Shown piece by piece: positions 34,850 through 43,571 of a DNA stretch of 64,000 nucleotides. Position numbers and translations under genes: made by a program. A model generated the notes under the pieces. It worked only from the letters and a program-made list of their open reading frames with translations. It made no database searches and was not told where the DNA came from. Origin of the DNA: Paenibacillus marchantiophytorum (lineage in GTDB: Bacteria; Bacillota; Bacilli; Paenibacillales; NBRC-103111); the NCBI RefSeq assembly GCF_014640555.1, contig NZ_BMHE01000010.1, forward strand, positions 1 through 64,000. The letters are read 5' to 3'. Numbering within the stretch: the first letter of the stretch is position 1; each line of letters begins with the position of its first letter.

Positions 34850-37069
34850 CTAGCGATGGACGGATTTCGTTTGCTCCAGAGAGGTTCGCGGCCCTAGATA
34901 CGTCATAAGAGCAGGGAGCAGCATACCCCGAACCAGGAAGGTATCGATCAAGACCCCGGCTGCCATGGCGAAGCCGAATAAGATCAATTCTTGCAGCGGT
35001 TGAGTAATCAGCACGCAGAATGTAGCGGCAAGTACAATACCTGCGGATGAAATGACCCCGCCTGTCAAGGCAACACCGCGCCGCACCGCTTCTCGCCACG
35101 GGAAGTTCTGAGCTTCTTCTTTGATCCGCGACACCAGAATGATGTTGTAATCGACGCCAAGGGCGATAAGGAAGACGAAGGTATAAACGGGCAGTCGATA
35201 GCTGATCGCTTCATAACCAAACCCAAAGTGGAAGACACTCCAGAGAAGTCCCATCGTTGCCGCATAGGAGAGCAGCATGGTAGCCATCATGGTCAGAGCC
35301 AAGCGGATGGAACGAGCCTGCCAAACCAGCATAAGCGTAATGAATAGGGTGATCAGGGCAAAAAGCACAACCGTATCTCGCTTATTCATGGTACGAACAT
35401 CCAATTGATCGGCTGTTTGTCCTGCGAAATGCAGCGTAAACTGCGAAGAATCGAATCCGCTGTCGCGCAGCAGGTTCCCGCTGTTCTCACGCAAATCGCG
35501 CACTAGATTCAACGCCTCTTGATCATATGGGTTCACGGTAAGCGTCATTTGGAGTTTGATCGTATGTTTATCCGCAGCGAGCATGGCAATGGCAGTAGGG
35601 TTATTCGCTGTCAGCAGTGCCGAATCCATGCTCGGCGTGATTTTGCTGCCCCCGCTATGTTCCTGCAGAGCACGAACCAGAGAGTTGGCTTTATCGATGA
35701 AAGGAGCATCCAGCGTGATCACTTTATCCGATTTCAAAAGGATCGTGACCGGGGCCAGCTCGCCAGGAGGGAAGCGCTCCTGCAAAATTTCGAAGCCTTG
35801 CCGCGATGAAATATCGCTGGGGAAGGACTTCATCAAGTTGAACGAATAGCGCATGGATAGACTGGAAAGCGATGATACCAGTAAGACGATGACCAGTACA
35901 AGCGCTGTAAAGGCAGGTTTTTTCGTGACAAAAGCACTGATGGCGCCCCAAAAACCTTTGGGGTGTTCATCCGTTTGCGTCGTTAATTGCTTTTTGGGAA
36001 TCAACGGCCAGAAGGCTTTGCGCCCCACGAGTGCAAATACGGCCGGAATTAAGGTTAACCCGCCTAACAAAATGACGACCATGGCAACGGAAAATACGGG
36101 TGCGAAATGGTGATAGGGCTTGAAGACGGCTGTGAATAAAGTGAGCATCGCGATAAGCACGGTGCCGCCGCTGAAGAGGATAGGCTCCGCTACTTTGGAT
36201 AAAGCGTTGGACATAGCCGTATGTTTAGCGTCTGTTTGCTTCAATTCGGATCGGAAGCGGGCTACAAGAAATAAGCAATAATCGGTGAGTACGGCGAAAA
36301 GCAGAATCATCATGATGGAGAGGGACTGTTTCTCAACGAAGAACCAGCCCATTTTGCCGGCTAATCCCAGCAACCGATCTACAACCTGATAGACCATGCC
36401 AGCGATCACTAAGGGCAATAAAGCTAATAATGGCGACCGATAAATAATGATTAGAATGACGAGAATCAGAACGACAGTTGCGAGCATTAAGACGAAGTCG
36501 GCTTTTTTGAAAAGCATGATGGTGTCCGATGAGATGCCTGCAGGTCCTGTGATGTCTAGTAGGAGTGAACCTAGTCCCATCGTACTTGCGGTGGTGCGGA
36601 TTTGATCAAGCGTGTCGTAGATTTGTGCGGATTCTAAATTTTTTTGCAGGGAAGCGCTCAGTAGAAGCGTTGTATGATCAGCGGAGAATAAAGAATCCTG
36701 CTGCGCTTGGGGCAAACGTTGGAAAGGCACTGCGCCTGTTAGGAAGGCGGGCTTCTGATCCGAGTTCAGCCATTCGCTCAGTTTCCCGATCGACGCGCGC
36801 TCGGAGTCAGTAATTGCTTGCTGCCCATGGAAAACGAGCAGAGCCGTTAAACCATCCTGGGCAGGGTATTGCTCTTGCATAATCTGTTTGGCTACCGCGG
36901 ATAACGTATCTTCATGGATGCTGCCTTCCCCTCCGCTGAGGGCGACTTCTTTGGATGACGGCGCCAGAGCGCTTAATAGAATAATGATGGCGAGCCAACT
37001 AATCAAAACAATTTTGACGCCCTTGGAGCTGCTGACAAGGCGAGCCCAGTGCTGTAAGAAACGATTCAT
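34850..37069 (-). CDS. MMPL family RND-type exporter
   Basis: About 739 residues with 12 membrane helices in two halves, each with a large extracytoplasmic loop. The MMPL signature aspartates are in FAVLTDYCLFLVARF and LIALGVDYNIILVSR. The family exports lipids, siderophores or hydrophobic toxins by proton motive force. ATG 37069 follows AAGGGG by about ten nt; an upstream in-frame TTG is less likely. It is 72 nt behind the HssS-like kinase, so it is the probable target of that system. Confidence 0.92.
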   Translation of the reverse strand: MNRFLQHWARLVSSSKGVKIVLISWLAIIILLSALAPSSKEVALSGGEGSIHEDTLSAVAKQIMQEQYPAQDGLTALLVFHGQQAITDSERASIGKLSEWLNSDQKPAFLTGAVPFQRLPQAQQDSLFSADHTTLLLSASLQKNLESAQIYDTLDQIRTTASTMGLGSLLLDITGPAGISSDTIMLFKKADFVLMLATVVLILVILIIIYRSPLLALLPLVIAGMVYQVVDRLLGLAGKMGWFFVEKQSLSIMMILLFAVLTDYCLFLVARFRSELKQTDAKHTAMSNALSKVAEPILFSGGTVLIAMLTLFTAVFKPYHHFAPVFSVAMVVILLGGLTLIPAVFALVGRKAFWPLIPKKQLTTQTDEHPKGFWGAISAFVTKKPAFTALVLVIVLLVSSLSSLSMRYSFNLMKSFPSDISSRQGFEILQERFPPGELAPVTILLKSDKVITLDAPFIDKANSLVRALQEHSGGSKITPSMDSALLTANNPTAIAMLAADKHTIKLQMTLTVNPYDQEALNLVRDLRENSGNLLRDSGFDSSQFTLHFAGQTADQLDVRTMNKRDTVVLFALITLFITLMLVWQARSIRLALTMMATMLLSYAATMGLLWSVFHFGFGYEAISYRLPVYTFVFLIALGVDYNIILVSRIKEEAQNFPWREAVRRGVALTGGVISSAGIVLAATFCVLITQPLQELILFGFAMAAGVLIDTFLVRGMLLPALMTYLGPRTSLEQTKSVHR

Positions 37070-37141
37070 TAGATTCAAACCCCTTTCCTTAACCTCACTA
37101 GGATTGTAGGAAAGGAATATGAACAGATGATGAATGTTTGA

Positions 37142-38521
37142 TTACAAACGCGGCAGATGGATCGTGAACGTCGTGCCTTGGCCGAGCTCGCTCATCACCT
37201 CGACGCTTCCTTGGTGAAGCTGAATGATTTTCTGCGCGATCGATAAGCCTAGGCCGCTGCCGGCGTTCGCGCGATTTCTGGCTTTATCCGCTTTATAGAA
37301 ACGGTCGAAGATATGAGCGATTTCAGCCTCCGGAATACCGATGCCAGAATCATGAATCACAACGACAATCTCGCCTGTCAACTGCTGAATCTCGATGCGC
37401 AGCGCATCACCGGTCTGAGAGAATTTAATCGCATTCGTGATGAAGTTCAGCCACACTTGGTGCAGCAGCTGAGTGTCGGCGGTAATCGTCACTTCGGGCA
37501 TCTCGAGCTCAATCGCGATCGACTTCTCCACCCACTGCCATTCGGTGAGGATGAGAATTTGGCGGATTTGTTCATCCAGGCGATAGACGCTGCGTTTGAC
37601 GACATGGTTTTCTTTGTCCAATGAGGCGAGAGTCAACAACTGTTTGCTGAGAGAGGACATGCGCTTGCTTTCTTCTAAAATGATCGCCAGATAGCGCTCT
37701 TTTTCTTCCTCTGACGTTTCCTTGTCGAGAATCGATTGTGTAAAGCCTTGGATGGACGTTAAAGGAGACTGAATTTCATGCGAAACATTGCCAACGAATT
37801 CCTGCCGCATATTGTCGAGCTGTTGGAGAGATTGGGCCATGAATGTGAAGTTTCGGGCTAGTTCTCCGATCTCATCCTGCCGCGTGACGTCCATCTTAAT
37901 CTCATAATGTCCGCCAACGATTCGTTGGGTCGCAGTAGTTAGTTTCTTAACGGGCTTAACAATATACTGGGAGAAAATGATAATGAGCAGAATGCTGAAC
38001 AGGAAAGTCAGACCTAGCAGGAAGGCCATGAGGATGCGGACACCGCCGATTTGCTGTTCCAGATTCGGGCGCACGAAGAGCGCATAAGGCTTGCCTTTTA
38101 CTTGAATTGGCACACCGATACTGTTTCGAATGCTATTTTCAAAAAAGCCGGTCACCATAAGGAAATGGCGCTCCTGCAGCATGCCGCGATACGTTTGTCC
38201 ATTCAGCACCTGTCGAATTTGCTCGGGGTCCATCGCGGTATGTTTAAACGGAGTTCCGTAGAAGACGCCGTCCATATCGCCATTCACTGTGTACAACTGG
38301 AAACCCATATTCGCGATATGCGTGAAGTAAGCAGCGGGTTCAAGATCAGGCACTTGTTCATAGAGCGTGCGTATCTCGTTCGTGATCGTCCAAATTTGTT
38401 CTTCGTTCTGTTCCCTTAATTTGGCCACGTAATAATAATTGGAGAGCAGAAGAGCAAGAAGACTGCTGAACATAGCGATGATAATGAAAGTAGCAACGAT
38501 GCGAATATAAAGTGATTTCAC
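37142..38521 (-). CDS. Sensor histidine kinase, HssS-like
   Basis: 459 residues: membrane helix, extracytoplasmic sensor (about 35-165), second helix, HAMP, HisKA (VSHEIQSP, His about 248) and HATPase with DSGIGIP and GSGLGLSIA. The sensor contains FYGTPF and VTGFFENSIRNSIGVP, which strongly resemble the haem sensor HssS of staphylococci; this is from memory of the family. GTG start; its first bases overlap the stop of the regulator gene by four nt (GTGA). Confidence 0.88.
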   Translation of the reverse strand: MKSLYIRIVATFIIIAMFSSLLALLLSNYYYVAKLREQNEEQIWTITNEIRTLYEQVPDLEPAAYFTHIANMGFQLYTVNGDMDGVFYGTPFKHTAMDPEQIRQVLNGQTYRGMLQERHFLMVTGFFENSIRNSIGVPIQVKGKPYALFVRPNLEQQIGGVRILMAFLLGLTFLFSILLIIIFSQYIVKPVKKLTTATQRIVGGHYEIKMDVTRQDEIGELARNFTFMAQSLQQLDNMRQEFVGNVSHEIQSPLTSIQGFTQSILDKETSEEEKERYLAIILEESKRMSSLSKQLLTLASLDKENHVVKRSVYRLDEQIRQILILTEWQWVEKSIAIELEMPEVTITADTQLLHQVWLNFITNAIKFSQTGDALRIEIQQLTGEIVVVIHDSGIGIPEAEIAHIFDRFYKADKARNRANAGSGLGLSIAQKIIQLHQGSVEVMSELGQGTTFTIHLPRL

Positions 38522-39198
38522 CCTTCGGTCACCTCAAGCTTATACCCCAGTCCTCTCACCGTTGTAATAACGAAATCATGCGAAATATCATAAAAGCGCT
38601 CGCGCAAGCGCTTGATATGGACATCAATCGTCCGGTTGTCACCTTCGTAATCCGTGCCCCAAAGCATCTGAATCAACTGCTCCCGCGTGAAGATTCGTCC
38701 GGGATGACTTGCCAACTGGGCAAGCAGTTGAAACTCTTTGAGCGGCAGCAGGAGGGTTTCATCGCCCACGGTCACTTCATAGCTTTTACGATTAATAATG
38801 GTTCGATTCAGTGAAATGATCTCAGAAGATACGAGCTGATAACGCCGCAAAAGGGCGCGCGCCCGGAACAACAATTCTTTGGGTTCGAAAGGCTTGACCA
38901 TATAGTCGTCTGTCCCGGACTGAAAGCCTTTCTCCTTATCTTCGAGTTCGCCTTTGGCGGTTAATAGCATCACAGGGATATCATAAGTCGAGCGAATGTC
39001 AGAGCAGAGATCCAAGCCATCTTTCAGCGGCATCATCACATCGACAACGGCTAGATGAACTTGTTCGACTTCCAGGATCGCGGACGCTTGTACCCCGTCA
39101 CTTGCTTCAAACACGGTATAGCCTTCCTTCGAAAATAAAAAACGGAGCAGCTCGCGAATGTGCGCATCGTCATCGACGACCAGAATATGAGTTTTCAA
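38518..39198 (-). CDS. OmpR-type response regulator, HssR-like
   Basis: 226 residues: receiver domain with acidic pocket DDD (9-11), phospho-acceptor D53 in VVDVMMP, T in LLTAKG and K in VKPFEP, followed by a winged helix with LLPLKEFQLL and DVHIKRLRERF. Segments SGTDDY-KPFE-KELLFR-RALLRRY and WGTDYEGDNRTIDVHIKRLR match HssR closely. It starts at TTG 39198 with AGAAGG upstream. First gene of an operon with the kinase and MMPL genes. Confidence 0.9.
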   Translation of the reverse strand: MKTHILVVDDDAHIRELLRFLFSKEGYTVFEASDGVQASAILEVEQVHLAVVDVMMPLKDGLDLCSDIRSTYDIPVMLLTAKGELEDKEKGFQSGTDDYMVKPFEPKELLFRARALLRRYQLVSSEIISLNRTIINRKSYEVTVGDETLLLPLKEFQLLAQLASHPGRIFTREQLIQMLWGTDYEGDNRTIDVHIKRLRERFYDISHDFVITTVRGLGYKLEVTEG

Positions 39199-39358
39199 GA
39201 GGCAAGCACCTTCTTCTTTTAAAATCTATTGCAATCAGTGAACTTGGCACCAGTGTAAACGAAAAAAAACCTTATTGCCACTTCTGTTTCACTGAGCCGA
39301 GAGAGAAGATCTCTGGGCGATGGGAATCAGGTGATCAATAAGGCTTCATCCAGCAAGG

Positions 39359-39805
39359 TTAGTCCACCACAATGTAGCCAATCATCGGACCGCCATGTGC
39401 GATATCAGCATGTGTCATACAAATGAGACGATACGTTCCTTCCTTATTGGCCGTAAAATGGACAACCGTCTCTTTGCCTTTCTGCACTTCACCGCTGATG
39501 TTGAGCCCTTCGATGAGAAAAGGATGGCTTTCGCCATTCACACCATAAAGGCTGAGTTTGATCTTCTCGCCTTTTTGGATGACGACTGTGCCAGGGTCCC
39601 AGCGATAGGATTCGATGGTCTTGCCCTCTTTGGTCGTCGATTTGAATTCCCCTACGACCATTTGAATGGTTCGTTCGGAAGTGGTGTCGGCCATGGTGGG
39701 CAAAAGGGTGTCGCGGCTTGCGTACAGCCAGCCGACCAGAAGCAGGAGCAGCGCGGCTGCCGCCAGATAGAGATGCTTGCGTTTAACAATCCAAACACGG
39801 GACAT
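39359..39805 (-). CDS. Membrane-anchored cupredoxin-domain protein
   Basis: 148 residues: one N-terminal membrane helix (HLYLAAAALLLLLVGWLY) and an extracellular cupredoxin fold. Likely copper ligands are H in ESHPFLIEG, then C, H and M in LICMTHADIAHGGPM. This arrangement resembles cytochrome-oxidase-II-like or nitrosocyanin-like cupredoxins. It probably handles copper or electron transfer outside the membrane. AGGAGG precedes ATG 39805. Divergence from and proximity to the HssRS-like genes may be chance. Confidence 0.82.
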   Translation of the reverse strand: MSRVWIVKRKHLYLAAAALLLLLVGWLYASRDTLLPTMADTTSERTIQMVVGEFKSTTKEGKTIESYRWDPGTVVIQKGEKIKLSLYGVNGESHPFLIEGLNISGEVQKGKETVVHFTANKEGTYRLICMTHADIAHGGPMIGYIVVD

Positions 39806-39887
39806 AGGGATTCCGCCTCCTGTATATACCTACTTGTACATCTTATGCGGAGGCTTGTCAGCGCATGATTCGGATTCGTGAACCCGT

Positions 39888-40030
39888 TACCACCAAGCGG
39901 TGGGGTAACGGGTTCGGGTGGCCCAGTGATACCCGAGGGCTACAAGCACGAGCAGCACAGCGCCGAGCAGCACCGGCGTCAGCAGGAAGCCCCAGCCCGC
40001 GCCCGTGAGCATCACGAGCAGCGGTAGCGA
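39888..40030 (-). pseudogene. C-terminal remnant of a membrane protein gene
   Basis: On the minus strand one frame reads LLVMLTGAGWGFLLTPVLLG, then AVLLVLVALGYHW, and ends TRYPTAWW before TAA near 39888: a typical last membrane helix. There is no start or upstream part; the sequence breaks off where the LysR fragment begins. GC content is visibly higher than in the neighbours. Confidence 0.5.
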
Positions 40031-40045
40031 ATACCCAAGTCATCG

Positions 40046-40374
40046 GATTTGGAGGCCGGTGCGTGTATCAAACGATGGCGGCTCAGTTTCTGGCTGACCA
40101 AGGGCAGTCGGCCTTCGCTGCGATGGAATTTGAAAGCTCCGCCATGATTAAACAGACCCTGATGGTGGGTATGGGGCTAGCGTTGATGCCTTTATCGATT
40201 GTTACGGAGGAACTGCAAACGGGTAAGCTTAAAAGGGTGCCACAGGAGAAAACAATTCCTCTGGAGCACGGGCTTATTTACCGCGCAGGCAAGGAATTAA
40301 GTCCGGCTGTGAATGCCTGCAAGGAGCATCTTATTTCGTACTTTTCAGGACGCGAATTGCGTGTAAGTGGTTGA
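40046..40374 (+). pseudogene. LysR family regulator, C-terminal fragment
   Basis: Reads GRCVYQTMAAQFLADQGQ, then MEFESSAMIKQTLMVGMGLALMP, then KTIPLEHGLIYRAGKELSPA to a TGA at 40374. This is the second half of a LysR substrate-binding domain (the GCSYR-like entry, the GxGxALMP strand). The DNA-binding half is absent and upstream sequence belongs to another remnant on the opposite strand. Confidence 0.8.
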
Positions 40375-40445
40375 CGGGAGCCTGTCTGTGATAGAATGTT
40401 GGGTAGATTTAGAAACGGTACATTTAATGGGGAAGAGGGTTGTGG

Positions 40446-41048
40446 ATGGGTGAATTGATTCATAGTGTTTTGGTGTACTTGGAAGGACTCGGGTACTGGG
40501 GAATTTTCCTTGGCCTAATGTTGGAAGTCATTCCGAACGAGCTGCTTCTGGCTTATGCCGGTTATCTGGTGTCCAAAGGAGATATTAACTTCATCGGCGC
40601 TATTATCTGTGCCGTCGTCGGGGGTACTTTAGCCCAAGTCGTGCTCTATTGGATTGGACGCTATGGAGGCCGACCGTTCTTGGAAAAGTACGGCAAATAT
40701 TTGCTGATCAGCAAGCACCATATTGATGTGGCAGAGAATTGGTTCAACCGGTATGGAACCGGCATGATTTTCACAGCCAGATTTATTCCGATCGTACGTC
40801 ATGCGATATCGCTTCCAGGCGGAATGGCGAAGATGCCTCTGGGTAAATTTACGCTGTACACGGCTTTAGCACTGATTCCTTATTCTTTCCTCTACGTATT
40901 TTTGGGGATGAAACTCAAAGATAATTGGGAAACGATCGACGAGATTGCCGGGCCTTATATTAAACCATTAATTATAGCTGCAATTGTGTTAACTGTTTTA
41001 TATGTCGGTTATCAGTTTTATTTAAAGCGCAAAGGCAAGTCTGCCTAG
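40446..41048 (+). CDS. DedA family membrane protein
   Basis: About 200 residues of the DedA/SNARE-associated (VTT) family, now linked to undecaprenyl-phosphate or phospholipid flipping. Motifs: EVIPNELLLAYAGYLVS, GGTLAQVVLYWIGRYGG, FTARFIPIVRHAISLPGGMAKM. ATG 40446 follows GAGGG by seven nt; TTG 40440 is the alternative. Confidence 0.92.
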   Translation: MGELIHSVLVYLEGLGYWGIFLGLMLEVIPNELLLAYAGYLVSKGDINFIGAIICAVVGGTLAQVVLYWIGRYGGRPFLEKYGKYLLISKHHIDVAENWFNRYGTGMIFTARFIPIVRHAISLPGGMAKMPLGKFTLYTALALIPYSFLYVFLGMKLKDNWETIDEIAGPYIKPLIIAAIVLTVLYVGYQFYLKRKGKSA

Positions 41049-41129
41049 GTGCAAGTTAATTTGGCGCTTTCGGTTCTATTTGTTACAATAAAAAAGGAAG
41101 AATCACGATCATAGGAGGATGAGTAGCGA

Positions 41130-41696
41130 ATGAGTACGAATCTCGCAAGTAAATTGCGCACGGGCTTGAAGCCGCAGCAATTCATTGATGGCATGGAAAA
41201 AAATCAAGAGCAATTTTTGGCTTATTACAATGGATTTGAATGGGAAAGCGAAGATGATAAGGAATATTTCGATTCCTTGAACAATCGCGATGATTTGCGC
41301 TGTCTCATTGTTGCTGCAGAATGGTGCGGCGACGTTGTTCGCAACGTGCCTGTCGTCTTCAAAGCGCTGGAAAACAGTGGTGTTCCGGTTGAAGTTCTGA
41401 TCATTGAGCAAAACTATGATGTGATTGACCAGTTCCTGACAGGTGGCGGCCGGGCGATTCCAATCGTCGTGTTTGTGGATACAGGCGGTTTCGTTCTTGG
41501 GCACTGGGGACCGCGTCCAGCCAAAGTACAAGCGGTAATGAACCAATTCAAAAAAGAAAATCCAGATCGCGAAGCTGCAGATTATAACGAAAAAATTCAA
41601 GTAGCCAGAGCCGAAATGGGCCGTCAATATGGCGAAGGTAACGGATACCATGCTGTTATTGTGAAGGAACTTCGTGATTTAATCGAGTCGTTCTAA
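41130..41696 (+). CDS. Thioredoxin-like family protein
   Basis: 188 residues with a thioredoxin fold: CLIVAAEWCGDVVRNVPVV carries a WCGD in place of the CxxC active site, IPIVVFVDTGG provides the cis-Pro strand, and an extended helical C-terminus follows. With one cysteine it cannot be a standard dithiol oxidoreductase. It is followed 9 nt later by the MBL-fold gene, a probable operon. Confidence 0.88.
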   Translation: MSTNLASKLRTGLKPQQFIDGMEKNQEQFLAYYNGFEWESEDDKEYFDSLNNRDDLRCLIVAAEWCGDVVRNVPVVFKALENSGVPVEVLIIEQNYDVIDQFLTGGGRAIPIVVFVDTGGFVLGHWGPRPAKVQAVMNQFKKENPDREAADYNEKIQVARAEMGRQYGEGNGYHAVIVKELRDLIESF

Positions 41697-41705
41697 GGGG
41701 AAGCT

Positions 41706-42329
41706 ATGATTAATATTGAATCATTTGTATTAGGTCCGGTTGGCACGAATGCATATCTGCTATCGGATTCAGAAGCGAAAAAGGGCATCATTATCGATCC
41801 AGGGATGAATCCCAAATCACTGATCAAACGCATTGCTGATTTGGATATCGTGGCTATTCTCCTGACGCATGCGCATTTCGACCACATTGGCGGTGTGGAT
41901 GAGATTCGCAAGCTGAAGAAGTGCCCCGTTTATATTCATGATTTGGAAGCCGACTGGCTGATGAATCCGAAGAAAAACGGCTCCGCACGCTGGCCCGAGC
42001 TCGGGGTTCTGATCGAAACGGATCCCGCGGAATTCGCGCTGGACGAAGGACAAACGCTTGAATTCCTCGGTATTAAGCTCAAGGTATTCCATACCCCCGG
42101 CCATTCACCTGGCAGTGTCAGCTTCTTGTACGACAAGCATTTATTCGGCGGGGATGTGCTGTTTAAGCTATCGGTTGGCCGGACGGATCTTCCAGGCGGC
42201 GATAACAATACGCTGCTTGATTCGATCCAGGATAAGCTGTTTTTGCTGGGCGATGACGTCGTTGTGTATCCAGGCCATGGCGCCAGAACGACGATTGGTT
42301 TCGAACGAGAGAACAATCCATATGTGTAA
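41706..42329 (+). CDS. MBL-fold metallo-hydrolase (glyoxalase II-like)
   Basis: 207 residues. Zinc-binding motifs in order: LTHAHFDHIGG, HTPGHSPGSV, FGGDVLF and YPGHG. This matches the YqgX/glyoxalase II-like branch, which hydrolyses thioesters. AAGGGGAAG precedes ATG 41706; likely translated with the thioredoxin-like gene. Confidence 0.92.
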   Translation: MINIESFVLGPVGTNAYLLSDSEAKKGIIIDPGMNPKSLIKRIADLDIVAILLTHAHFDHIGGVDEIRKLKKCPVYIHDLEADWLMNPKKNGSARWPELGVLIETDPAEFALDEGQTLEFLGIKLKVFHTPGHSPGSVSFLYDKHLFGGDVLFKLSVGRTDLPGGDNNTLLDSIQDKLFLLGDDVVVYPGHGARTTIGFERENNPYV

Positions 42330-42338
42330 CGAAGTGGG

Positions 42339-42366
42339 CTGCCCCTATGAGGGCGGTCTTTTTTTG
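42339..42366 (+). terminator. Terminator after MBL-fold gene
   Basis: CTGCCC pairs with GGGCGG, followed by a T-rich run ending TTTTTTT. Confidence 0.7.
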
Positions 42367-42462
42367 CGTGGCTTTAAGGGGTACTCCCTTTTTAGTTGAC
42401 GTCCACCGCAGGCCTCTTTGCTTAGGAGGTTTGCGGTCTTGAGTGGCATCTAATGAACTGGA

Positions 42463-42640
42463 TTGAACGCGGAGTTACTCCAGCTGCCTCGCGGGGAGGG
42501 AACTACAGTGCGCTATAATTCTGAAAAACTGCCATATTCCACGCCAGAGGGAACTACGGTCCGCTATTTCGCCATTTCTCGTTCAGAATTAGCAGGTTCC
42601 GCATAAATAGCGGATCTCAGTTCCCTTACATGCTATGTTT
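42463..42640 (+). repeat. Dispersed element, partial/diverged copy (GGAACTA family)
   Basis: The left part matches copies 1-3 (ACGCGGAGTTACTCCAGCTG, CTCGCGGGGAGGGAACTAC). Two direct motifs (about 42496 and 42548) and an inverted one (about 42605) remain, but the right end and its terminator are missing. Loose motif-like pieces continue to about 42780. No gene is seen in 42367-43005. Confidence 0.75.
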
Positions 42641-43005
42641 ACCTCAGTTCCCCTCATTTAGCGGATCATTGTTCCTTTTCGCACGACGCTCTCTGTCATT
42701 GCAAAGCCAAAGTGAACTAGGATCCGCGGAGGTTCCCATTTGCCTCATTTTCGCTACAATAGTGGAACTACGTTCTCTCTGCTGCGGCAGCGACCATTTT
42801 CCCGCAATGATGTGGGAGGTATGCTCGTTCGCCCATGACATCCAACCATTTTTCAGGACATCTGGGTGTTTACCGTGTTCGTGATAGGTGCTCCCCCATA
42901 GACTGATGTTGTAAGCTATTCACCCAACAGTAACGATAAATGATCTGAAATGTTGACTGGAATCTGCTTTAAACGTCTTGCCAAATTCTAAGGAGGTGCA
43001 CTTTC

Positions 43006-43308
43006 ATGGAATATGTTAAAGCTCCAAACTATCCGGTGCAACCAATGCCAATGCCAATGCCGGCTCCAATGCCAATGCCAATGCCTTTACCGGTCGTTCA
43101 ACCGCCGGCTCCAATTATGCATAATCCAGTTCACAATGACATTCATCTGCACGCATCGTACCAACAAACCTCGTATGTTTTCCCAAAACCTGTTCATGTG
43201 CAGCCTGTAGCTGTAGCTAAAGTTTGTTCGCATAATAACTCCGTAGGCAGTATTCTCGTACTCTTCATTCTACTTGTCATCATTACTCGCGGCATTATTA
43301 AATGCTAA
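43006..43308 (+). CDS. Pro-Met-rich small membrane protein
   Basis: 100 residues: an N-terminal low-complexity run (PMPMPMPAPMPMPMPLP), a His/Pro/Val-rich middle (HNPVHNDIHLHASYQQT), and a C-terminal membrane helix, SVGSILVLFILLVIITRG. The helix resembles that of small spore-associated YjcZ-like proteins, but the Pro-Met repeat does not; Met and His could bind copper. AAGGAGGTG before ATG 43006 is strong, supporting real expression. Confidence 0.75.
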   Translation: MEYVKAPNYPVQPMPMPMPAPMPMPMPLPVVQPPAPIMHNPVHNDIHLHASYQQTSYVFPKPVHVQPVAVAKVCSHNNSVGSILVLFILLVIITRGIIKC

Positions 43309-43322
43309 TTCGTTGAAAAACT

Positions 43323-43368
43323 AAGGGGCTCTCCCATAAGGTCAATGAACCTTGAGGAAAGCCCCTTT
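43323..43368 (+). terminator. Terminator
   Basis: AAGGGGCT pairs with AGCCCCTT, with an inner AAGGT/ACCTT stem. Confidence 0.8.
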
Positions 43369-43517
43369 ACGAACTTAATAACCTTTATAAGCACCATAGG
43401 GTTCATTAGAATGGCAGATTGATTAGGCCGTATTGCAGGGGGAGGGGATGCTTCAGGGGATTGCATAGAATTTTCTTGCAATTTCTTTTTTTGCGTGATA
43501 AGATTTTTTTAACTTAG

Positions 43518-43531
43518 GTTAATCGATTAAC
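43518..43531. promoter_or_regulatory. LacI-type operator GTTAATCGATTAAC, copy 1
   Basis: Perfect 14-bp palindrome with central CG, about 40 nt before the LacI-family gene, identical to three copies downstream of it. Central-CG palindromes are typical LacI-family sites; autoregulation is inferred. Confidence 0.85.
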
Positions 43532-43571
43532 AAGAACTTTCTACGGACCTATTTAGGAAGGGAGGACCCCC

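Noticed and set aside
42630..42884. 84-codon frame after the MBL-fold gene
   Set aside because: Overlaps motif remnants of the dispersed element; no start signal.
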